Assembly: GCA_026210745.1 (NCBI GenBank)
Contig: CP110631.1
Span: forward strand, 2,232,001 to 2,296,000
DNA: 64,000 nt
Direction: 5' to 3'
From: Exobasidium rhododendri
Lineage: Eukaryota; Basidiomycota; Exobasidiomycetes; Exobasidiales; Exobasidiaceae
How positions within the stretch are numbered: the first letter of the stretch is position 1; the number at the start of each line of letters is the position of its first letter. A model generated the notes under the pieces. The model was not told the origin of the DNA, ran no database searches, and was given only the letters and a program-made list of their open reading frames with translations. A program made the position numbers and the translations under genes. Positions 11,140 through 22,460 of the stretch are shown in pieces.

Positions 11140-12066
11140 ATGGCCAGGTCTTGTCGCAGAGCATTTCTCGAAGAAGCATTTCTACCAGCAATGGACACGC
11201 CCCTGCAAGGTGAGTAATTCGATGGGCAGGATGCTGTGCTATCGAACATGAATTTTGAGCTCATTTTTTCCTTTCCTTCTTTGTTATTCATCAGATGCAA
11301 ACCATACACTTCTTCTGGCGTGACGACAGTGTTTGCCTATGGGAGCCTTATATTCAAGCCGCCGCCACATACCATAGGTCGGACTGTTGGATACGTGAAA
11401 GGCTACGCACGGAGATTTGCACAGTCATCGAATGATCATCGAGGCACACCTGATCAACCTGGTCGAGTAGTCACACTCGTCTGCGCATCCCAATGGCACT
11501 CGTTCATCTCCAACGACGACACACCAGAAGGCGATATTGTCTGGGGTGTGGCATGGACTATTGATCCAAGCAAGAGCAACGAAGTGAGAGCATACTTGGA
11601 CGACCGAGAAAAGAATGGCTATACACCGCAGAGCGTCGATGTCATGCAAAGGGACAAGCAAGGAAAAGAAGTCGTCGCTGTCAGAGACTCTCTCCTGTAC
11701 GTTGGTCTGCCCGACAATGATGCGTTTGTCGGACCGGCAACGACCCTGAAGGATCTAGCAGAATACATCTTCACATGTCAAGGGCCAAGGTGAGCAGAGG
11801 AGGGGAGGAATTGGTCTCGAGTGAGTAGACTTGAATGCTGGCTGATTTATCCTTGTAGTGGTCGAAACGATGACTACGTCTTGAAGCTCGCTGCTGCCGC
11901 TCGACTCCTCTCCACCGACGTGGTCGACAGTCACCTTTTCACCCTAGAAAAGCTTTTGCTCGACATCCGGCGTCGCGAGGGCTTAGATCAAAATTTTCTC
12001 AATGCAAAGGACAAGAACGATTTGCACAACGTCGTCAGCCAACAATCCAACCCCATCACTGCATGA
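11140..12066 (+). CDS. Gamma-glutamylcyclotransferase, ChaC family
   Basis: ChaC enzymes cleave cytosolic glutathione to 5-oxoproline and Cys-Gly. Three exons (11140-11209, 11330-11789, 11859-12066) give 245 residues. The nucleotide-fold signature VFAYGSLIFKP is formed at the first splice junction. GYVKGYARRFAQSSNDHRGT, GRVVTLV, VWGVAW and YLDDREKNGY follow; the Glu of DDREKNGY matches the catalytic Glu of the family. In intron 1 a nearer CAG (TTATTCATCAG) would give a stop after a few codons, so the CGACAG acceptor at 11329 is used for the model. The start ATG directly follows CTGCAG, so an upstream non-coding exon is possible. This is more likely ChaC2-like than gamma-glutamylamine cyclotransferase. 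Confidence 0.92.
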
Positions 12067-13406
12067 GTCCGATTTCTTCCATCAATCAATCAAAGCATTC
12101 ATCGCACTCTTTACATATGAGTTGCACTATCCTGCGCAATTCCAACCCTTGCCCATCACATCGATCCTTACGAGGAACCTTTCTTCAAGGACAGTCATAT
12201 CTCTCTCTCTCTCTTTCATCAAAGTTGCGTCGGGTGGGTCAGCATAATCAATACAACACCATTCATAATACTGAAGAAATACATTACCACGTAATGAATG
12301 TTGTGCAGACTATATTGGAGGTTGTTTCCATCTGCGATTCGGTGTCTCCCTGATAGTCTGATTGAGAACGTGGTTCATAGGTGATTGTTAGCACGAAATA
12401 GGGGCCATCCGAGCGGGCGGCGCCGTTTCTGAGCTTGCCTAAGGACATTGTGCGTGCGTAAAAAGAATAACGTGAACGACTGACTGTTTTCGCCGTCAGG
12501 ACTGTGTGAAGCGTGTGAAAGTCTTCACGATAGGACGACGGTACCACTGTCCAGTGTCTCTTGCACGCAAAATGTAGACAGAGCACGGCACACTTGCGCA
12601 TGAGGGAAAAGCGGAGTTCTTTTCACGTCGCTTGTCCCAGCTGCCAGCCCGCTCTTGCCAGAATTGAATAATCAGCGATGTGCATGCAGGATGATAAGAC
12701 AGCGTCCAGTCTACCTCTCGAGAACAAGAACGATCATGACAACCACCAGAGACTCTACTTCTGCAGCCCCACATTTGCTATTCTGGCATTCGGCAACGAA
12801 TCTGTATACACAATCTGATCGTCCTTGTTGCTGATGAAGTCTAGAAAGATCATCAATTATATTTCAGCGCGCGCTGATGTAGATATTGCGCCGTCTCCGC
12901 CACTCTGAAAGTGCTTGCTTGGAAGAGAAAAATATTTGAGCAGACGGCAGCGGAGCGACAAGACAAGGACGAGCGGTAGAAGACAAAGGAGCTGTGTGCA
13001 AGTTTTCTCTCTTTCTTTCTTGCTCCGATCCTCTCAGGCACGTACGCCTTCTTCTTTGTTGTGCCTTCCTCACCCCTTCTTCTCCTGTTCCGGTCCCTAC
13101 TTTTGCGCCTTCTTTCATTGTTCCCACATCACATCGCACCACTATATCATACCTTTGTCCTTCAGCTGCATTTTCCCTTCTTCTCAATCCCCCTCTTCCT
13201 CGCCGCTTAGTCACATCTTGAAAGGACATCGACCCCCTTTGTTCCCTCCCTTCCGCCCACTTTTAGGCCCTCCTCCCATCGTTTCTCCTTCTCTACCGTT
13301 TCACTGGCAAGACAGACGCAATAATCCCAACTGTACCTCTTACCACTCGGGGAAAACTGCACACACTCACTAGCACCTTGCCTGCTTCCAATCCTTTTTG
13401 ACAATC
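12067..13406. other. Long intergenic region with pyrimidine-rich leader of the DPBB gene
   Basis: About 1.34 kb hold no supported gene. From about 12995 to 13300 the plus strand is strongly C/T-rich, as in promoters and leaders of well-expressed fungal genes. This produces long low-complexity frames on both strands (12864-13373) that are not believable proteins. A short CT microsatellite lies near 12200-12215. Confidence 0.6.
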
Positions 13407-14758
13407 ATGTTTGGGCTCGCCACAATAAAGAGCCTCAAGACAGTGATTTTAATCTGTTCAGCGATGTTGCATCTATTTAGTGCGGCACAAGCACACAGCG
13501 ATACTTTTCAAATCGGCCACCACCATCTCAGAGCTCGCAGGAATCTCTCACTTCTTTCGACGCCGTCTAGAATCGATCTTCGTCGACGTCGGGTGCACGA
13601 CTCTTTTCTTTCTGCATGTGGCACCGATGGGAACATGGACTGCAATCAAGAGGAATCTATCAAGCTCCTTGAAGAGTTCCAGACGGCGTTGACTGAGATG
13701 AACGACAATGTAAGTTGAGTGCTGGGGTCTCGGTGAATATCGTGAACGTACACCTGATCATTTTCTGCCCTCCCTTAGTGGCAAGCCGCTGCCAATCGTG
13801 AACTTTCAGCTGGTCAGAAGGTACAAGATTTTGATGAATACAAGGCCGAATCTGAGAAGGAGAAGAGCGTCGAAAAAGGTGATGTCAAAAAAGGCGAGTG
13901 CACGTATGGTAGCAATTGCAAGGCGATGGGCGACAAGAACAAGACGGACGGCAAAGATCAAAAGAAAGAGCACAAGCCGTCTACTGAAAAGAAGACAGCG
14001 CCTAAGCAGGAGAAGGATACCAAGCCTAAAGAAGAGCACAAGTCAAAGTCGGAGCAGACTTCACTGCCCAAGAAGGAGGAGGCGCCCAAGAAGGAAGAAA
14101 GCAAGCTTACACCAAAGCCACAACCTAAGCCAGAGCCACAAGCTAAACCCAAGGAGGAGACCAAGCACAAAGACGAGCCAAAGAAGGAAGCAAAGCAGGA
14201 CTTCAAGCCCAAGCCCGATCCCACTCCTTCTTATGGTGGTGGCAGCGGTACGATGTGGAAAGGCGACATGACATTCTATGGAGTCAGTGAAATATGTCAC
14301 CGGTGTTGTTGAGAGACATTGTGGGGCATTTACTGACGTTAGACATGTCCTCCCTTCCTCTCATTTCTCCTAGACTGGAATGGACGCTTGTGGTCACGTT
14401 GATCGAGACTCGGACATGATTGTAGCTGTTGCTCAATCTTGGTTCGACAAGGCCGAGAACGATGTGGATGGAAACCCCAATCACAATAAAATGTGCGGCA
14501 AGGAGATCCTCATTCACCACAATAACAAGATTCACAAGGCCCGTGTCATGGACATCTGTCCTCGTAAGTGGATGTGGACTGAGGCGAAAGATTTGCATAA
14601 CTCATTTTAAACGCTTCTTCCTTTTCTTTGTCCGTCATGCTCTTCCTTGCGATCTGGCAGCCTGCACAGAAGGAAGTATCGACATGTCGCCCAGTCTCTT
14701 CGACTCTTTTGAGAATCCAGACGTGGGTCGATGCAGTGTCAACTGGCAATTCGCATGA
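13407..14758 (+). CDS. Secreted protein with C-terminal double-psi beta-barrel (RlpA/expansin-like) domain
   Basis: Likely an extracellular protein; the DPBB fold occurs in expansins, barwins, cerato-platanin-like and plant-interaction proteins, usually without catalytic activity. Four exons (13407-13709, 13779-14282, 14374-14563, 14661-14758) give 364 residues. Residues 1-29 form a signal peptide (hydrophobic VILICSAMLHLFSAA, cleavage near AQA|HSD). Basic clusters RARR and RLRRRR-like sites follow, possible Kex2 cuts. Residues 130-245 are a Lys/Glu/Pro-rich spacer. The domain (about 255-364) contains MTFYGTGMDACGH, MCGKEI, RVMDICPPC, IDMSPSLFDSF and GRCSVNWQF. Its Cys pattern and the DICPPC...DMSPSLF pair are typical for the fold, and all splice joins fall inside conserved DPBB segments. 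The gene stands alone with a long promoter. The ligand cannot be told from sequence. Confidence 0.9.
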
Positions 14759-15279
14759 CGAAGGTGCTCTAGACAAGAAAATAAAACAGATGTACTCTCT
14801 CTCCCTCTCTCTCTCTCTCGCGTATACAATATCGACATTCTACGTGAGGGATCATCTGGTGTTTCACTGACGTGGACTATTTGACAAACGGTAGAACAAA
14901 GGGAGGCGAAAATGCTGGTCATTCGACTCTCCCCTGCCTGCTGTGTACCGAGCGGCCGCCTCCGCTGTTCTCAACATCAAGTATCAGTACTACGTCTAAT
15001 GTCATCTTTCTCTCATCTGACTGCTTTGAATTGGCAGGGTTGGCTTCTCCCTGGTGATAGTGACGCGACCGAGGTGTACACACTTGTGATATGGCCGAAT
15101 CGCGCGTAAGTGTAGACCGAGCTTCGACGCGCCCACCACCTCCCCTCCGTCGATTGGCGCTAGATAAAGATGTGGTAGGAGTGTCAATCTCATAGACGAG
15201 CGGGGGATTAAACTGTAAGCTACTCACTAACCTGACCTGACCTCGTGGTCCCAATCGAGTTACCGCTTGCCGCCCCATC
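14759..15279. other. Intergenic region upstream of DUF4202 gene
   Basis: A (CT)n microsatellite at about 14795-14819 lies in the probable 3' UTR of the DPBB gene. The sequence ATGGCCGAATCGCGC followed by GTAAGTGTAG near 15091-15115 could be a non-coding or alternative first exon of the next gene, but I saw no strong reason to include it. Confidence 0.5.
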
Positions 15280-16163
15280 ATGTCGTCAACAGAGGCATAT
15301 GCGAAAGCTCGAAAGCTAATCGACGATGCTCATAGGCAGGATCCACTCTACCAAGCCAAACAAGCCGGGAGCAGTAAAGGCGGAGGGGAGAAAGTCGAGC
15401 CCACAGATGATGAGGAAGTAGAAAAGCAGGACGAACTCGAGTATGCAGATGCAGTGGAGAATTGGATCGTTAAATTGATCGCTTCCACAGCAGACAGTGA
15501 AGAGAAGCTACTTGATATTGAAGGTGGAAAAGACATTCTGAGATTAGCAGCGAGGTGTCAGCATCTGGAGAGGTTTAAAACACCAAGATCATCATATCCA
15601 GAGGGGAAACCAAGCTATCTCAAATGGAGAAGAGATCTGTACAAGATTCAAGCAAACAGGGCCATGCAATTGCTAGAACAGGCTGGCGTCTCGTCGCAAG
15701 AAAGGGAGAATGTAGGTATCTGGGTCAGCAAGACTGATCTAAAGCCGGGAAAGGAAGGAGGAATATGGGGTACACAGGTGAGTGGGCCGATGCTGTCTCT
15801 CTCTGTCTCTCTCAAAAGATAGGTAGAGTCGCGGGCAGATGGACGGACATCAACTGACAAAGACCTCTCTCAATGTATAGCTGCTCGAGGATGCTGCTGT
15901 CCTCGTCTTCTTGCAGGATCAACTAATGCAGTTCGCAACGCAGCATTCTACATACACTCGAGACAAGTTTGTCGACATACTGAGAAAGTGAGTAGAACAA
16001 AATTCCACTTTGATCGAATGCAGCAGCTCATGGCTGCACTATTTGCCCTTGCATCAGGACCTGGAGGAAGCTCTCGAGCAACGGAAAGGAAACAGCAAAG
16101 GGACTGGATATGCCAGAAGGACTCAAGGGCATCGTTGCAGAAGCGATCGAAGAGGCACAATAA
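15280..16163 (+). CDS. DUF4202 domain protein
   Basis: A DUF4202 family protein of unknown biochemical role, found in bacteria and fungi. Three exons (15280-15777, 15881-15987, 16058-16163) give 236 residues covering nearly the whole protein. The family pattern is visible: AKARKLIDDAHRQDP at the start, ILRLAARCQHLERFKTPRS with the conserved Arg-Cys-Gln-His, YLKWRRDL, LLEDAAVLVFLQDQL, KFVDILRKTWRKL and LDMPEGLKGIVAEAIEEA at the end. The last acceptor (GCATCAG at 16051-16057) was chosen because it alone joins ILRK to TWRKL and reaches the conserved C terminus. Nearer CAGs change the frame. The gene ends 59 bp from a convergent gene. The name glutamyl-tRNA synthetase used in some databases is not supported here. 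Confidence 0.88.
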
Positions 16164-16222
16164 ACACACCGCAAGAGTTTATTAAGAACACAAAGGGGAA
16201 GCAAGAAGAGATGCTGTCCTCA

Positions 16223-19200
16223 TTAATCGTTCAATCTACTGGCCATCTGTTGCATTCTTCGAAAGCGAGCCTCTGCCTCTGTTTCGCCTCTAGCTTCATC
16301 TCGTGGCCCCTCGCCTCTCCCAGCTGCGTCTTGCAACCGAACGCTCTTCCTTACTCTTCGTTTTGCATCTAGATGAGGAAGAGGAGGAGGAGGAGGAGGA
16401 GGAGGAGAATCGTGATTGAGGTGGTCGTGCATGCTCACTGACCTCTCCCTGCCCTTGTCCTCCTCTCCGAGACTGCTTTTGTTCTTCAAAAGGCTCCTCA
16501 GCGTCTTTCCTTTGGACGTAGCTCCTTGTCGAAGGTCAACGAGATCGTCTTTGAGGAAGAGATTGATGCCCTTGCGAGCATCCGATGCCGCCGATCTAAC
16601 CACATCCTTGATGCGCACACTCTTATCCGAGGTCTGCTGCCTCAATTGGTCGTTGAGAGCTGCTATCGCGGACCTAGACTTGACGTTGACAGCCTCGAGG
16701 GGTATCACAGTGGGAAAAGCAGCCGAAGCCTTGGTTGGCGTTGCTGACGGCATCGAGCGACGATCTTTATCTACCGGCGTCGTTTCAGTCCCTTCGATGC
16801 CACTCGCAGTCAGCGACGTCTCCTGCTCCTCGTGCTGAGCTTTGATCAAGGCCTCAATCAGTACCTGGAGGACCTTGTCAGCATCTTCCCTCTGCTCTCT
16901 CTTCTCCTTGTAGGCAGATGTAGCCTTCGCCTGCTCCTCCACCGCACTGTTTTTGTAGATCTTGTATAGGTCCAAAGCTCGCTGAACGGCTTCCCTGTCC
17001 TCCTTTTCCTTCATCCGACTTCTCGGTTCCCTTGTCTCTGTCACCTTCGACGTCGATGCTGTCGAGGGGGATGATTCCTCTCCGTCCTGGTGAGGTCGGC
17101 CATTGCAATCGGCATCTCTATCGCGATACCAGGGTATACTGATCTGTAGAAGCAGCATACGTGTCACAACAATACTGCATTCCTGGAGGATGACCTCCTC
17201 CGATCAATCTCACCTTTATATTCTGTGACCTGAATCTGGCCATGAATTCATCATCGAGTGCCTTCATGGCTCGACTGCTGCTGTCGCTGACCATCGTGGG
17301 ATACTCCTTGGCCAGGTGGCTTGCAATGTCCAGGTACACATCGTGTCCCACCTTCACATCTCTCAGTGCTTGCCGCTGTGCCGACTCAGAAGGAATGTCA
17401 GCCAGACCTCGCTTTGTAGACCGTGCATCAGCCTGAGCAGACTCGGTTGCACAGGGAAGTCGTGCTTTCTCGACAATGCTGTCCTCGACGAGCTTGCCCT
17501 TGCCCTTCTGCTTCACATCAGTCGACTTGGTCCCGTTCGGCGAGGCCTTGTCGACGGCCACTTCAATCTCCACCGTGCTGTGCTCCTTCCGAGTTTCTGA
17601 CGAACAAATCTTCGATGCTTCATCTTCATTCACCTTGTCACTGCTGGTGCTCACTTCTTCGTCGACCTGCGCGCTCTTCTTCTTCCCTTTCTTTTGCGAT
17701 TTGCTCGTCTGCGCTTCGTCTTCTTTAGGTTCCGTCTTGCTACGAGTGGACCCCTCCCCCGTCTCGCCGGTAGTCGGCAGACCGCCTTCTTCGGCACAGA
17801 TGTCCTCTCTCGCCTTGTTTTTACCCTTCTCAGACGCTTCTGCTTCCTTGCCCGCCTCTTCAGCAGTGTCCTTGGTGCCTTTTTCCGGCTTTCCCGCCTT
17901 CTCCGACTGCACATCCTTCCTGCCGATGTCGTTTTCCTGCCTACTACCGTCTAAGCTGGTACTTCCTTCCCTCTTTGACCTTTCCTCTTGCCGCTCGCCC
18001 TTGCTCACCCGCCCACTGTTCTCTCGTTCGCTGCTGCTGCCAAGCTTTTCCTTTTCCATCGAGTCCAGATTCCCTTCGAGCTTTTGCATCACATGCTTGA
18101 GCACTTCCTCTGTGATCATCTTGGTCATATCAGAGATGACATGCAGTCCTTTGCCAATTTTCCCTTCTGTCTGCCCCTTCGCAGACCCTGCAGAGGTACC
18201 CTTTCCTACACTGCCTTTCTCGGCTGTATGCGTCGTATCTTCAGAAATTTCCACCTTTTCCTTTTCAACTGCATCCACCGTCTGTCCGTCCTTCCGCTCC
18301 TTTTTCTCCACGCCTTTCGAGCGGTCTCCCGAGTTTCCCTTATCCTTTCCCTTGTCTGACTGAGTCGCCTGCTGTGTCTTCTGAGCACTTACTGCTGTAC
18401 TCTCCCCTTCGCTCGCCACCGTCTTGTCATTCGCCTTGCTGCTGCAAAACTCCGGCAGAAATTCGACACTCATCCCAGGCGCTTCCGGCATGGGTATAGG
18501 CGGCTCTGTTATGATATCCTCCTCTCCTTCTACCACTGTGGCCTTACTTTTCTCTTTCGATGCAGTGTCGACCGTCGTGTGCTTCTTTGTCGACTCCTTC
18601 TCAGATCGGGCTCTGCTTGTTGTCTCGATTACGTTTATCTGGCTGTCGTCTGTGCTGTCTTGAGGCTGCTGCTCCTTTAGTGAACCGCTAAGGCGGTCGT
18701 GCTTCGTAGCCGCGCTCGTATTCGTGGTTGTCGGGGTGGACGTCTTTTCAGCTGCCACATCCTCTTTGCCACTACTGCTGCTGCTGCGGGGCACTTCACT
18801 GGCGCCTTCTGCATGTGTCTCACTCCGCTTGGGCTCTTCGTTCTTCTCCCTCTCCCCTGGCTTCTTTTCTGCTTCGGACCGTTCCACTTCAGCTTGTCTT
18901 TTCTTTTCGTGCTGTTCGTTCATCTCCCTCTGCGCCTCCTTCTCTTCACACCTTTGCAGCAAGACTCGACAGCATCCGCAGCACTCACTTTCGGCCTTCG
19001 TTTTCCTCTCATCCTGCACATTAGCCGCGACTCCTTTAATTGCGTCATATCCACTCCCGTCCTCTGCTCTTTGTTTGCTCTTGCCTCGTTGAGTGGCCCA
19101 CATATTCACCTTCTCCTTTAATTTGTCCTTCCATACCTTTGATCCTTTTCTCTCCTCAACACGACTGCTCTGACCGTTCCAACTCCCGGGCACTTCATTC

Positions 19201-19664
19201 TCATTATCATCCATCTCTTCGTCGCTGGAGATGTATCCCTTCTTCTTTGCTCTAATATTCATACCTTGAGACACTTGCCTCCTCTGGTGAGGGTGTGTCG
19301 TCGGCATGACTCTGCCTTCTAGCCAGATTCCACTCAAGCCAAAGAGGAGAAGCATGATCAAGAGCATGTACACAACACTGGCGCCACTATGACCTAAGGT
19401 GTGCGTCGGTGTCGATGGTGCTCTGATCGACGGGAGAAGGGCGGACTGTGGTGTTGGTGGTGGAGACGGAGGTGCAACAGGAGGAGGAGGAGGAGGGGGA
19501 AGAGGAGGGGGAAGGGGAGGAGGAGCAGATACAGGCTGTAAAGGACTCACAGGTTGTGGTGTGAAGTGTGATTCCTGTCGAACTGTCAAATGAGAAATGA
19601 GGAGTGTCAAAGTAGACGTGAATGCGACCAGAGCAAACGAAGACGACGTGACCCCAGACGTCAT
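16223..19664 (-). CDS. Unrecognised membrane protein with proline-rich loop and long Lys/Glu/Ser-rich tail
   Basis: Not recognised. Two exons (17214-19664 and 16223-17143), joined across a 70-nt GTGAGA...TCTACAG intron, give 1123 residues. Two hydrophobic helices lie at about residues 9-28 and 95-115, flanking a poly-proline loop (about 46-72). The rest is hydrophilic and disordered, very rich in Lys, Glu, Ser and Thr, with a CCGCCRVLLQRC cysteine cluster near residue 225. Toward the end are more ordered patches: VYLDIASHLAKEYPTMV, a helical segment with REAVQRALDLYKIYK, and a final KSVRLQDA/RRMQQMASR region. The frame opens at 19751 directly after a stop and lacks an ATG until 19664, which is taken as the start. 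An unseen upstream exon is possible. The tail resembles cytoskeleton- or membrane-tethering scaffolds only in composition, so no function is assigned. Confidence 0.7.
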
Positions 19665-19892
19665 GACGGTGTAGTATGTGTAATAGGAAGCCAAGCCCGT
19701 AGCAGGACCCCTACCTGTGTCAAGGGCGCTGCTGCCGAACAACGTAGACACTCATTGGACTGGGAAGCAAGCCGAGTGCGCGTGCATTGTGTGCGGAGCG
19801 AGTGAAGAGTATAGTTGCCGTGTTGTCGGACGTCATGACTGAATATGATACAATGTGTAAGGCTGGAGTGGCGGACAAATGTGGCAGCGTTA

Positions 19893-20766
19893 TCACGATG
19901 GCATGCCCTGATCTGGTAATCGCTCCACACGATACTGATGATTGGCAATGTACATCAAGGGAATACCCTGGTGGAAGAAGACATCAGAGGACGAAAGGAT
20001 CAGACTGCTGTCTGCCGATCAACCAGTACTCCTAGCATTTGGTGCTAGCTCTACTCACGGGAACCTTTCGAACTCTCCTCCTGAGCTCTCGATCGCAAGT
20101 GGCCACCATGTAGCATTTGTGGGTATTGATACGGTCGATCAAGCAGTCATCTGCATAGGTTCCCTTGTGACTGCAAGGCAAACGCTCAAATCGTGGGTCC
20201 CTTGCCACTCGAAGTGCAATTCGATACTTTGGTCCGAGCTTTTCCAACTCGGCCAAGACGCACGCTGTAATGCAAGGAATCGCTGTTGGTGGGAAAAAGA
20301 TCGAAAGGAAGAAAAGGTGATAAGAGAAGATGCAAGGCTGTTCGACTGTCTCGCATGCCATTGTCGCTACACACTCACACTTTGCGTAAAGGCAGTCCAT
20401 CATCCCCTGCACCAGCTCAATCTTATTCTGCAGACTGAAGTTGATAAAGTTGGTGTCGACGAGTACGCGATACGGCGGTCCTAGAGCGGTATTATGTTGA
20501 AAGAAGAGTGCAGCAGGGGCTGTTGTGACATGTCTGACAGCTTTCTCTTCCACAGCCTTTTTCTTTGCCGCTTCTTTGACCTGATTCTCTTTACTGTTGC
20601 AGAGTGAAAGCAAAAGTACCACAGGGAGGGTCCATCTTAATGAGCACCCTCTCTGACGCTCATCCGACCATTCACTCTCCAGAAAGCACACTCACAGCCT
20701 TTGGTCTTGGGGGTTGAGCATCCGCTTCACCTGTGCAAATTTCTTGGTCTGCTTTCGCTTCCCCAT
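19893..20766 (-). CDS. FCF1: FCF1/UTP24 PIN-domain endonuclease of the small-subunit processome
   Basis: A nucleolar PIN nuclease that cuts pre-rRNA at sites A1 and A2 during 40S maturation. Four exons (20696-20766, 20379-20593, 20059-20282, 19893-19967) give 194 residues, the usual size. [20 protein letters not shown] opens the protein. [21 protein letters not shown] carries the first PIN aspartate (about D70). [36 protein letters not shown] (second acidic pair) and [20 protein letters not shown] follow, then [10 protein letters not shown] and a short tail. Each splice was fixed by continuity of these motifs. The join after YAK gives Ser where most orthologues have Cys (YAKCIP). It is divergent from the hydroxyacid dehydrogenase, with a CACGTG about 122 bp upstream. 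Confidence 0.96.
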
Positions 20767-20887
20767 CTTGTGATGCTGACAGTGTTGTAGCGGGTTAGGA
20801 ATAGGTGGAACTCTAAAAGCCACCGTGTTGCAACAAAATATTCTCTCAGATCGAATTTGCCGGCCGGGACCAAAAATTTGGACACTG

Positions 20888-20893
20888 CACGTG
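20888..20893. promoter_or_regulatory. CACGTG E-box between FCF1 and the hydroxyacid dehydrogenase
   Basis: The context is TGCACGTGTCC, resembling the palindrome upstream of eS21. It lies in the 279-bp divergent promoter, 122 bp from the FCF1 ATG and 153 bp from the dehydrogenase ATG. Confidence 0.4.
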
Positions 20894-21045
20894 TCCTTCC
20901 TCTGACCTTGGTGTTTGTTCCCCCACCTCGACGAGAAGTGTTCCCCCGCTCTCATCGATTCCGCCCTATTTATTCGCTTCGACGGTCGTATCACACACCC
21001 CCTTCCTTCACACCACTTCCTACCTCCTCCTACAGATTCAGAGTC

Positions 21046-22417
21046 ATGGCCTGGGCAGGAAAAGAAGGGCAGAAGCCTTTCGAAGGCAATTTGCGTCAAG
21101 TGCATGTACCAGTTCTCTCTGCTCCCAAACCTGTCTCCTCTGAAATGATCCCCTCCGCTGGTCCAGTTGCCATCCTTCCGACGGACACGGTGCTGGCCAA
21201 GACATGCATGAACTACCTTAAGAAAGGTTTGTCTGATGTCGAAGGTGTTCAAGTCCAGACGGGGGAGAAGGAGATGAATGATGAGACTCGCGGAATTGTC
21301 TGGTTGGACCACAGCACAGGTCAAATGAAATTGCTGGAGAATATGCTCTCCAAATACAAAAACATTGGCTGGATTCAATTGCCAATGGCTGGCATTAATG
21401 CCTACGCCGATCTCGCAAAGAGGTACCCTAAGAAGATATGGACAAGTGCAAAGGTGAATCGCTGTGGGTGAGCTCAGCTGTGATATGTCGGTTCAACTAT
21501 CTGATGATACCGTTTCCTCTCTCTTCTTGCGCATTCAGGGCGCTTTCTCGCAGCCTGTAGCCGAGCATGCCCTCACATTGGCTCTCGCTCTCCTTCGTTA
21601 CCTACCCATGCGTGTCAGGGCCACCAGCTGGGGAAATAGGTGTGTCTCAGTACTAATCTGTGAATGGGGTTGCGCTGAAATTTTGCCTCTCTACAGCCAA
21701 GGACTATCCATCTTTAACACTAACATCGTCATTCTTGGTGCAGGAGGCATCACACTCTCCCTTCTTGCTCAACTTGAGCCTTTCACTCCCACCATCACCG
21801 TCTTAAGGCGTAAAGCGGAGCCACTGGAACCAGAAGACGTTCCGGCCAAATTGAGGGATCGCATTCACGTTGCCACTCTCGCTGAACTTGACAAGCACCT
21901 TCCTAATGCCGACATTGTCTTTGCTGCGTGTGCATTGACAGACGACACGAAGGGATGTCTGGGCAAATCGCAGTTCAAAATGATGCGAAAGGACGCCATC
22001 GTTGTCAATGTTGCTAGGGGCGAAGTCATCAACACGGATGACTTAGTGGTAGCTTTGAGAGAAGGGCAAATCGGAGGCGCAGGCTTGGATGTCACCGCAC
22101 CCGAACCGCTTCCCAGCGATCATCCACTCTGGAATCTCGAGACAGAGCATGAAAACATGGATGTAGAGGTAGAGAAGGGGGGCAAGAAGGCCAATTTGAT
22201 CATTGTGAGCAAGATCGATGAGAGAATGTAGAAAAAAGGGGTAGCTAATTAACCCATCCCCGCCTCTTCGTAACATCTCATCCAGACTCCTCACACTGCT
22301 GATACAATGGACCAAATCATCCCTCTTATTACTCGACGAGTTCGGCAAAATGTAAAAGCACTACTGGCTGAAGATGGTCGTTTCGAAGGCGTCGTTGATG
22401 CACAAGCTGGATACTAA
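21046..22417 (+). CDS. D-isomer-specific 2-hydroxyacid dehydrogenase family protein
   Basis: NAD(P)-dependent reduction of a 2-oxoacid to a D-2-hydroxyacid; the substrate is not clear. Four exons (21046-21453, 21539-21639, 21697-22204, 22286-22417) give 382 residues. The nucleotide-binding half shows GAFSQPVAEHALTLALALLR, the Rossmann loop VILGAGGITLSLLAQL, the DIVFAACALTDDTKG strand and the signature NVARGEVINTDDLVVAL. GGAGLDVTAPEPLPSDHPLW follows, and TPHTADT supplies the catalytic His. The N-terminal half (LLENMLSKYKNIGWIQLPMAG) fits the catalytic domain. Each splice restores one of these motifs. The protein is longer than glyoxylate reductases because of an acidic insert (EHENMDVEVEKGGKK) before the His. 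The gene converges on the quinone oxidoreductase gene, with 43 bp between stops. Confidence 0.92.
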
Positions 22418-22460
22418 GATTATGCATGTATCGACATTGCCGCAGGAGAAAAGAATAGAT

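Noticed and set aside
12864-13373. Overlapping frames of 121 and 152 codons on opposite strands
   Set aside because: Both come from a pyrimidine-rich leader, so their composition is Ser/Phe/Pro or Arg/Glu/Gly only. No start context or motif supports either.
17476-18363. 295-codon plus-strand frame
   Set aside because: It is antisense to the Lys/Glu/Ser-rich gene, and its Ser/Phe/Pro/Leu-rich translation is what the complement of such codons gives. The opposite frame has the better splice structure and termini.
19665-19751. Upstream 29 codons of the large membrane protein frame
   Set aside because: It has no ATG and begins directly after an in-frame stop, so it can be coding only if an unseen exon splices in.
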